Source: Marinospirillum sp.
GTDB taxonomy: Bacteria; Pseudomonadota; Gammaproteobacteria; Pseudomonadales; Halomonadaceae
Direction: 5' to 3'
Length of the DNA: 11,857 bases
NCBI RefSeq assembly: GCF_014859565.1
Contig: NZ_JACUUA010000103.1
Coordinates: forward strand, 1-11,857
In this document: positions 7,401 through 11,857 of the stretch, in pieces
How positions within the stretch are numbered: position 1 is the first letter of the stretch
Layout: every line of letters starts with the position of its first letter
Translations under genes and position numbers: made by a program
The notes under the pieces: model-generated
The model's input: the letters and a program-made list of their open reading frames with translations, nothing else
Told to the model about the DNA's origin: nothing
The model's database searches: none

Positions 7401-10264
7401 AAACGGATGACGGTTTCCATTGCCTCAAGACGGTCTACCCCATCCGGCTCCAGAGCGAAAGACGAAGACTGCCGATAAGAGTCCAGCAGTACCTGGCCTA
7501 GCTCACGTAACGCCTGCAAACGCCCGAATTCACGAACGTGAATTTCAAGGCCTAATGCTGCCAGCAACTCTGATAAGCGTTTATCTAAAGCGATTGCTGA
7601 GCGATCGAGCTGCTGCACCTGCAAGACCAGCTTCTCTTGCCACTGCGGTGTCCAGTCTGAATGATCAATCGACGCCAGCTCATGCTGGCTGACATCACCA
7701 ATCGCCAGCGCCTGAACCTGCAGAGTCTCGGCCACTTCGCGCAATTGCTTCAGGTCATCCTGAGTATGCACATTGGCAGAACTCCAACTGAACTCCGCTT
7801 TGGCAGCTAAGTCTTTGTCACGAATACTCACGCCCATAGCGTAGTGTGGGGTAAGACCATTGGCATAACGCTGATGCAAGCTATTCACCAGCGTATTGAG
7901 TCGATCTCGTAACGACTTCATACGTAAAGCTTCGCTCTGCCATTCTGTTGCCAACGACTGACCAGCCCGAGCCCAGGACGAACGCAACTGATCCAGGACA
8001 TCAGCCTTACGAGCCTTGTTGGAATGCAATTCAAGACAGAAATTACCCAGACCTATGTCTTTCAGACGACGATGAACCACTTCCAGTGCTGCCGTTTTTT
8101 CTGAAACAAACAACACCTTTTTACCTTTCCCCAGCATATGGGCAATCATGTTGCTGATGGTCTGGCTTTTGCCGGTGCCGGGTGGACCGATGATGACAAA
8201 ATCCTTACCACGATCAGCGGTGGCAATCGCCGCCATCTGGGAAGAGTCTGCGGGCAGCGGCGTGAGCAAATCCGAAGGCGCAAAATCGCGATCAATATGA
8301 TCAGAGTCGACGAAGCGTATATCGCTTTCATAAGGCTCTCTGGGGCTATCGAGCAAATGGCGAACGACTGGATTCTCTCGCAGAGCATCGGCCCGATCGA
8401 CCAGGTCTTTCCACATCAAATACTTGGCAAATGAGAAATGCCCCAGCACCACCTCTTCAATGACCTCAAAGCCCGGCACATCCTTGATCGCCAGCCGCAC
8501 CTGATGCCATATCCCCTCAACATCAACCCCGCTGGCATCCTCCGGTAAAGCGCCCTGCAAACCACGCAACTCGATACCAAAGTCCTTCTTCAGCATTTCC
8601 AGCAGCGTGGTATTGAATCTGGGTTCATCATCGCTGGCGGCAATCTTGATACCGCTGCGAACCGATTTACGTTCAAGCGTCACTGGCAACAGAATCAGGG
8701 GGGCACGATAGCGTTTCTGATCCTTTTCATTCGGCTTCCACAACAAAAAGCCAATCGCCAAAAACAGTGTATTTGAACCACCCTCCTTCAAAGACGTCTG
8801 AGCCTTGCGATAAATTTCAACGGTCGCTTTATCAAGTTCTTCCTGGCTTCTATCAACCAGCAGTTGCTTTTTCTGCAACGCTTCACGCGCGTAAGTTTCT
8901 TTCAGATCGTCACCGCTGCGCTGGCTGTAAATCTCTTCATCCTGATCGGCACCGTTCAGCTTCGGAAATGGCGATATCGTCATTCGAGCACCGGCGGCTA
9001 ACATATCTTCCAGTTCGGCTGGGTTCGCCTGTACGAATGACAAACTGCTTTTGCCTGGTCGATGATTCAGCAACGGGTTACGTGCCGACAGATCCAGCAA
9101 TTTGTTTTGCCAGCGCCCCATCCGACCCATGGCGCTGTCAGGAATTTCATCCTCGGTGAACGGCACAGGAAACGACGGCAGAGGCGGCGCTTCTTCAAAT
9201 GGTGGCTCAAAAGATTCTTCCGCCTCACCGGTGGCATCATTACGACGCTGCACCACCAGAGCCAACGGATTAATGCGATGGTCACGCGCCCGTCGGATAT
9301 CCACCGCAGCCACAAATTTATCATCTTTATCCAAGCCCACGGTTTTAGCACCGGCTTGTACTGCTTGTGAGAAAGGCACTGGTGGATGCTGGGTTGCTAA
9401 GGTCGTTTCAATCAGAATCAGCTCCTTCAACGCCAGCCTTTGCCGCAGCAGCTCGGCATCGGTAATCATCACACTGCTGAAATCTTCCGGCTCCAGCCAC
9501 AACCCCACCAATGCATGCCCCTCAATGAGCACCACAAGCGGATTCAAAGCCGCCTGCTCAAACGCCGCAGCAAACAACAGCGTGGTATCCAGGCAAGTGG
9601 CGACCTTGCTGTCGCCTATGGCACTGGGTGAGCGAATCTTCTGACCATGATGTTCAAAACTGGAAGGCGGTAAGGCGTAGCCAATTTGTTGGTGCACAAT
9701 GGCCGAATAGATAGCCGAAGCCAGCTCCCATACCCGCTGACGATTACCGCCGCGATAGCCATCAATCGAATCCGGCTTTCCGGCTTTTCGTAACACCTGA
9801 CTGGCCTTACCCAGTAGGCGATCAACAGCCGGATCATTGGGGGTACAAAAAGCGGCCAACAACTCCGGCATATACTGGTTGCCGCCCCACTCGTTATGCG
9901 CTAATAACTCCACGGGCAGCGTGCGCTGGCACAGAACCTCCTCGTTCTGCAACAGCGCAAACCGCACAGTGCCTTTCATCGACTCGGTTAAACCCAGCAA
10001 GAAACCGCCATCCAGCCGAATATCCCGATCCTTGATCATCAGTTCTACACCAGCGCCAAGCCGATCCATTGTCCAGCTTTTTTCTGCCACAAAGGCCGGG
10101 GACGATTCCATGCGCAACACCAGATTCTCTAGCATGCACTCTTCACTTGTGTTGCAAACAATCAATTCACGTAACACCGAAAACGCACTCTGGTGGCAGG
10201 CAAAATTGATTTTTTCCAGCAAAGTGACGTTGATCGCAATGGCAGACCGGTCAGTGAGGCTCAT
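4418..10264 (-). CDS. Giant SF1 helicase-endonuclease, DUF4011/DUF3320 family
   Basis: A 1948-residue protein without frame breaks. Order seen: an N-terminal beta-rich region (1-140); a transglutaminase-like segment with C224 (ATCLD) and H250 (EGHALVGLW); a DUF4011-type start at about 384 (RWQNKLLDLSARNPLLN); SF1 helicase motifs of the DNA2/UPF1 kind, with GPPGTGKS (693-700), DEAS (1331-1334), GDPKQMPP (1355-1362), SVQGDERD (1528-1535) and MTRAR (1571-1575); a long helical insertion (about 850-1260); a Vsr/DUF559-like nuclease with E1632, D1658 and E1675-C-D1677; and a DUF3320 segment (EGPIHELLLL, 1823-1832). Such proteins occur in defence islands, and I recall related helicase-Vsr proteins being listed as anti-phage candidates. 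It probably unwinds and cuts invading DNA (inference). The ATG at 10264 has AGGGA 6 bases upstream. It lies 74 bases behind hsdS, likely in one operon, in a place where hsdR might be expected. Confidence 0.9.
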   Translation of the reverse strand: MSLTDRSAIAINVTLLEKINFACHQSAFSVLRELIVCNTSEECMLENLVLRMESSPAFVAEKSWTMDRLGAGVELMIKDRDIRLDGGFLLGLTESMKGTVRFALLQNEEVLCQRTLPVELLAHNEWGGNQYMPELLAAFCTPNDPAVDRLLGKASQVLRKAGKPDSIDGYRGGNRQRVWELASAIYSAIVHQQIGYALPPSSFEHHGQKIRSPSAIGDSKVATCLDTTLLFAAAFEQAALNPLVVLIEGHALVGLWLEPEDFSSVMITDAELLRQRLALKELILIETTLATQHPPVPFSQAVQAGAKTVGLDKDDKFVAAVDIRRARDHRINPLALVVQRRNDATGEAEESFEPPFEEAPPLPSFPVPFTEDEIPDSAMGRMGRWQNKLLDLSARNPLLNHRPGKSSLSFVQANPAELEDMLAAGARMTISPFPKLNGADQDEEIYSQRSGDDLKETYAREALQKKQLLVDRSQEELDKATVEIYRKAQTSLKEGGSNTLFLAIGFLLWKPNEKDQKRYRAPLILLPVTLERKSVRSGIKIAASDDEPRFNTTLLEMLKKDFGIELRGLQGALPEDASGVDVEGIWHQVRLAIKDVPGFEVIEEVVLGHFSFAKYLMWKDLVDRADALRENPVVRHLLDSPREPYESDIRFVDSDHIDRDFAPSDLLTPLPADSSQMAAIATADRGKDFVIIGPPGTGKSQTISNMIAHMLGKGKKVLFVSEKTAALEVVHRRLKDIGLGNFCLELHSNKARKADVLDQLRSSWARAGQSLATEWQSEALRMKSLRDRLNTLVNSLHQRYANGLTPHYAMGVSIRDKDLAAKAEFSWSSANVHTQDDLKQLREVAETLQVQALAIGDVSQHELASIDHSDWTPQWQEKLVLQVQQLDRSAIALDKRLSELLAALGLEIHVREFGRLQALRELGQVLLDSYRQSSSFALEPDGVDRLEAMETVIRLLKDYVKAQAELSCQYASRAWQNLDPVQLEQLWQQANTLWWPKRWFAKRALIKQVRQAGAQGTPDLSVDIVLLKQMKSSAEKIDQLESLLAGLKGWQSYETDPEVLSQLQLLGARARTAVGKLADDAEMLMAFRSRIRTLLYDGNDLLAADAPVGRSVLAFMEELTRFEALKTQVEQLAGASVGSALDQSGSVLLTLSEWCQRISIKQQSLRDWCAWVRRRNEAIDLQLGALVSAIEQGAVAAEDICDTFEAAYCRWWSKAVIGENSLLSSFSSAEHEAAIQSFRELDTRFSQLTADYIAARLSGQIPDQDDVKKSSSWGILRHELQKKTKHKPVREMLELMPDVVTTLAPCLMMSPLSIAQFLSADQSLFDVVIFDEASQITVWDAVGALARGKQVIVAGDPKQMPPTNFFARADNDPDGDLDGEGDLESILDELIGASIPSRVLNLHYRSRRESLIAFSNSRYYDNSLVTFPAPVHPDKGVRLVKPGGFYARGKARHNQGEARAIVEDILRRLTSSDGNVRKQSIGVVTFNTEQQSLIEDLLDKARSTDPSIEWAFSEEHSLEPVFVKNLESVQGDERDVILFSITYGPDEAGHVTMNFGPLNRTGGERRLNVAMTRARSEMVVFSTLSPDQINLGRTKATAVADLKHFLEYAERGASALGAAVHGSLGDFESPFEVAVARGLQQKGWTVHPQVGVSAYRIDLGVVHPDIPGIYLAGVECDGAMYHSSAYARERDKIRQQVLEGLGWHMLRVWSTNWWVNQKYEIDLLHTRLTEHLARDRQCRQEQEVSCDQPASDQCEPDKCHTQIAGLVPGHAQSSLMEETSESGVIETYRTMDFSAFSLEPDQFYDDGYSSALQEMIRLLVNTEGPIHELLLLQRIARAHSFKRAGTKMLDRVNELASLCCGFSEESTGKFWWPEGVDEKGRERYARTSNRAEEASKPEWISDTELKNIIRARGLDNDLTGLCRVLGIQRVTAKVKERLDGLLQMEEPL

Positions 10265-10270
10265 GGAAAG

Positions 10271-10275
10271 TCCCT
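10271..10275 (-). promoter_or_regulatory. Ribosome binding site of the giant helicase gene
   Basis: On the - strand AGGGA lies 6 bases before the ATG at 10264 and supports that start. The 74-base gap to hsdS holds only weak promoter-like AT-rich sequence and no terminator, so read-through from hsdMS is plausible. Confidence 0.6.
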
Positions 10276-10338
10276 ATAATGAATAAAGTTAATCTAATAG
10301 TTTGGACAGTGGCAGATGTAAGTTGGGCTTCAGGAATA

Positions 10339-11496
10339 TCACAGCTCACCCCAGAAGGCTTTTTGCGTAATTGCTTTAAATAAGCTCTCTTTAGACTCCG
10401 ACTGCATCTTTTTGATACTCGCCAAAACAGAACCTCTAATACTTTCGTACTTCTTTTGCTCCTGAATCGGAGGAATTGGGAGCATAAGCTCCTTCAGTTG
10501 CTTTGCAGTGAGCTGAGGAACAGCTGCTCCCTGCCCAATTGCTTGTAGGTGATTTTTTATCGCCTTCGAGACAAGCAAATCATGCAGAAATATATTGCCC
10601 ACACCAGAGCCAGGTCTAATTATCATCATCTGAGCATTGATAAAGGCTTTTTGATGTACACAATCAAAAACACAACAAGACCCCAACGTTCCTCGAAGCG
10701 TGATAATTAGATCGCCATTTCTGGCCTTGCCGCGAGACAAATCCATGTATTTGTCTTCCGTGATGTACTGACAGGACTCAAGACTTAGGGTGTCTGAGAC
10801 TATATTCTTCGTACTTAGGAACAACACACCCTCTGTCACAAGATCGTCACCACTTGGATAAGCAGACGAGCGATCACCATTTTCAAAAGTTGAAATTTGA
10901 CCTAGTGATTTTACCTCCCACCCCTTCGAATTGGTCACTGGATCACCAAACATATCCAGAAACACGGCGCGGAGGAAGTCGTCGGCGAGTTGGATGGCTT
11001 GCTGGCGTTTGCGGCGGATGGCGTCGGCTTTGTCGAGGATGGCAGCGATGCGCTTTTGTTCGGGCAGGGGTGGGAGGGGGATTTCAATAGCTTCGAGCTT
11101 ACCCTTAGTAATGTGCTTGAGCCCGACTCCTCCATGAGCCTGGTCGATAATGAAATTTAGCTTCGAGTTGATTGCATACCGAAGATAGTTTTTATCTACT
11201 CTCTTAACATCAAGGTCAACTCGAAAAATATGTTGATTCAAGAACCCTTTTCCTCGATTCCAGAAGAAAGCACCAAAAGAGGTTCCTGGCGTACCGGACC
11301 ATGAAAATAGCAAATCACCTGAATTCACATGAAAGCGGTCTTCAACTTCAAAATCACAATAATTGAATGGTTTTGATTCATCAGTCAGATTCTGGATTCG
11401 AATTATCGGAGTTCCCGAGCTAGACCACTCTTCAGGCTTAAATGCTCGTCCATTTTGTAGTTTACAAGTACTCCCAAAAGGCACGATGTTACTCAC
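10339..11496 (-). CDS. hsdS: Type I restriction-modification specificity subunit
   Basis: HsdS gives a type I restriction-modification complex its DNA sequence specificity; two copies of HsdM attach to it for methylation. The protein has 385 residues and the usual plan: target recognition domain 1 (about 1-135), a central conserved helix region starting at LPPLPEQKRIAAILDKAD (141-158) and running to about 190 (FGDPVTNSKGW), target recognition domain 2 (about 190-335), and a second conserved region at IPPIQEQKKY (341-350). The start is GTG at 11496, overlapping the hsdM stop by 4 bases (GTGA) with GGAGGGG upstream, so the two are translationally coupled. Sampled lines give 37% GC in domain 1, 58-63% in the centre and 47% in domain 2, which suggests that the recognition domains were exchanged. 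The recognition sequence cannot be told from sequence alone. Confidence 0.93.
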   Translation of the reverse strand: MSNIVPFGSTCKLQNGRAFKPEEWSSSGTPIIRIQNLTDESKPFNYCDFEVEDRFHVNSGDLLFSWSGTPGTSFGAFFWNRGKGFLNQHIFRVDLDVKRVDKNYLRYAINSKLNFIIDQAHGGVGLKHITKGKLEAIEIPLPPLPEQKRIAAILDKADAIRRKRQQAIQLADDFLRAVFLDMFGDPVTNSKGWEVKSLGQISTFENGDRSSAYPSGDDLVTEGVLFLSTKNIVSDTLSLESCQYITEDKYMDLSRGKARNGDLIITLRGTLGSCCVFDCVHQKAFINAQMMIIRPGSGVGNIFLHDLLVSKAIKNHLQAIGQGAAVPQLTAKQLKELMLPIPPIQEQKKYESIRGSVLASIKKMQSESKESLFKAITQKAFWGEL

Positions 11497-11857
11497 AGCA
11501 TCCCCTCCAGCTCATCCAAATCCGCCATGATTTCGCTTTCCAGCGCTTTTAACTTTTTCAAAATCACTTTCGGGTCTTCGTACTGTTCTTCTTCATACAC
11601 TACTTCTTTATAGCGGTTGATGCTGAGGTCGTATTTATTGGCGCGGATATCCTCGGCGTATACCAGAAAGGCTTTTTGAGTCTTATCACCAAAGGCTTGG
11701 TTGATTTCTTCTGGTGTTGCGCTTGACTCAACCAGAGCGCGGTATTGTTTCCACTTGGCAATGGCATCTGGCAGATCGTTGCTGCCTTCGCCTTTTAATG
11801 GCGTGCGCTTGTCGTCTAACGAGTAGCCGTCGGCTGCCAGATCGTAAAACCAGACCT
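11493..11857 (-). CDS. hsdM: Type I DNA methyltransferase subunit, C-terminal part
   Basis: This is the last 120 codons of a gene that begins outside the window. HsdM transfers a methyl group to adenine N6 within the site chosen by HsdS, protecting host DNA. The visible residues are the C-terminal part of the family: they open with VWFYDLAADGYSLDDKR, continue with an AKWKQYRAL segment and YDLSINRYKEVVYEEEQY, and close with a helix ending in ADLDELEGML that normally contacts HsdS. The catalytic NPPF motif and S-adenosylmethionine site lie upstream and cannot be seen. The stop TGA (11493-11495) overlaps the hsdS start. No break is visible in the part shown. Whether an hsdR gene precedes it is unknown. 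Confidence 0.93.
   Translation of the reverse strand, partial: VWFYDLAADGYSLDDKRTPLKGEGSNDLPDAIAKWKQYRALVESSATPEEINQAFGDKTQKAFLVYAEDIRANKYDLSINRYKEVVYEEEQYEDPKVILKKLKALESEIMADLDELEGML

Noticed and set aside
5086..9837. Many open frames of 60-180 codons opposite or out of frame within the helicase gene
   Set aside because: They lie inside an intact gene with clear motifs, lack ribosome binding sites and read like low-complexity shadows of its codon use.
10834..10842. TGTCACAAG, similar to the transposon-end repeat core
   Set aside because: A single short match inside the hsdS coding sequence, with no second copy at the 21-base spacing.
1..11857. CRISPR array or guide-RNA gene for a CRISPR-associated transposon
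   Set aside because: No regularly spaced 28-37 base repeats were seen on either strand; the only tandem repeats are the ~21-base end motifs.

Overview
The window looks like bacterial DNA from a gammaproteobacterium. I infer this from the Tn7-like and type I restriction proteins and the moderate base composition, but nothing here fixes the genus. It is an accessory region with two parts facing each other: a Tn7-like transposition module on the + strand (about 56-4152) and a phage-defence type block on the - strand (4418 to beyond 11857).

Transposition module. Bases 62-125 hold three degenerate copies of a ~21-base motif at 21-22 base spacing, directly upstream of tnsA, as expected for the TnsB-binding sites at a transposon end. 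A plausible outer end is the TGT at 56. The genes tnsA (endonuclease), tnsB (DDE transposase) and tnsC (AAA+ regulator) follow as a tight operon, with a 13-base gap and then a 1-base overlap. A 19-base perfect palindrome with a T-run lies after tnsC, followed by a small XRE-type repressor gene whose ribosome binding site sits inside an inverted repeat. No tniQ/tnsD gene, cas gene or CRISPR array is visible, so the targeting subunit must be outside the window, supplied in trans, or absent.

Between the two blocks, 4153-4417 has no convincing gene. It holds only a doubtful 52-codon open frame.

Defence block. Read on the - strand, it starts with the C-terminal third or so of a type I DNA methyltransferase subunit (hsdM), overlapping by 4 bases with a two-domain specificity subunit (hsdS). 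After 74 bases comes a very large gene (1948 residues) for an SF1 helicase-endonuclease of the DUF4011/DUF3320 kind. No hsdR lies downstream of hsdS, where one might expect it; it may lie upstream of hsdM, outside the window.

How it may work together (inference): TnsABC mobilises the island, the XRE protein and the end-proximal repeats restrain tns expression, and hsdMS plus the giant helicase-nuclease form the defence cargo. Sampled 60-base lines give about 27-48% GC in tnsB and about 53-65% GC in the helicase gene, so the two blocks probably have different histories. The most interesting points are the unknown targeting partner, the two dyads that each cover a ribosome binding site, the D-to-N change in TnsC Walker B, and the giant nuclease-helicase directly behind hsdMS.
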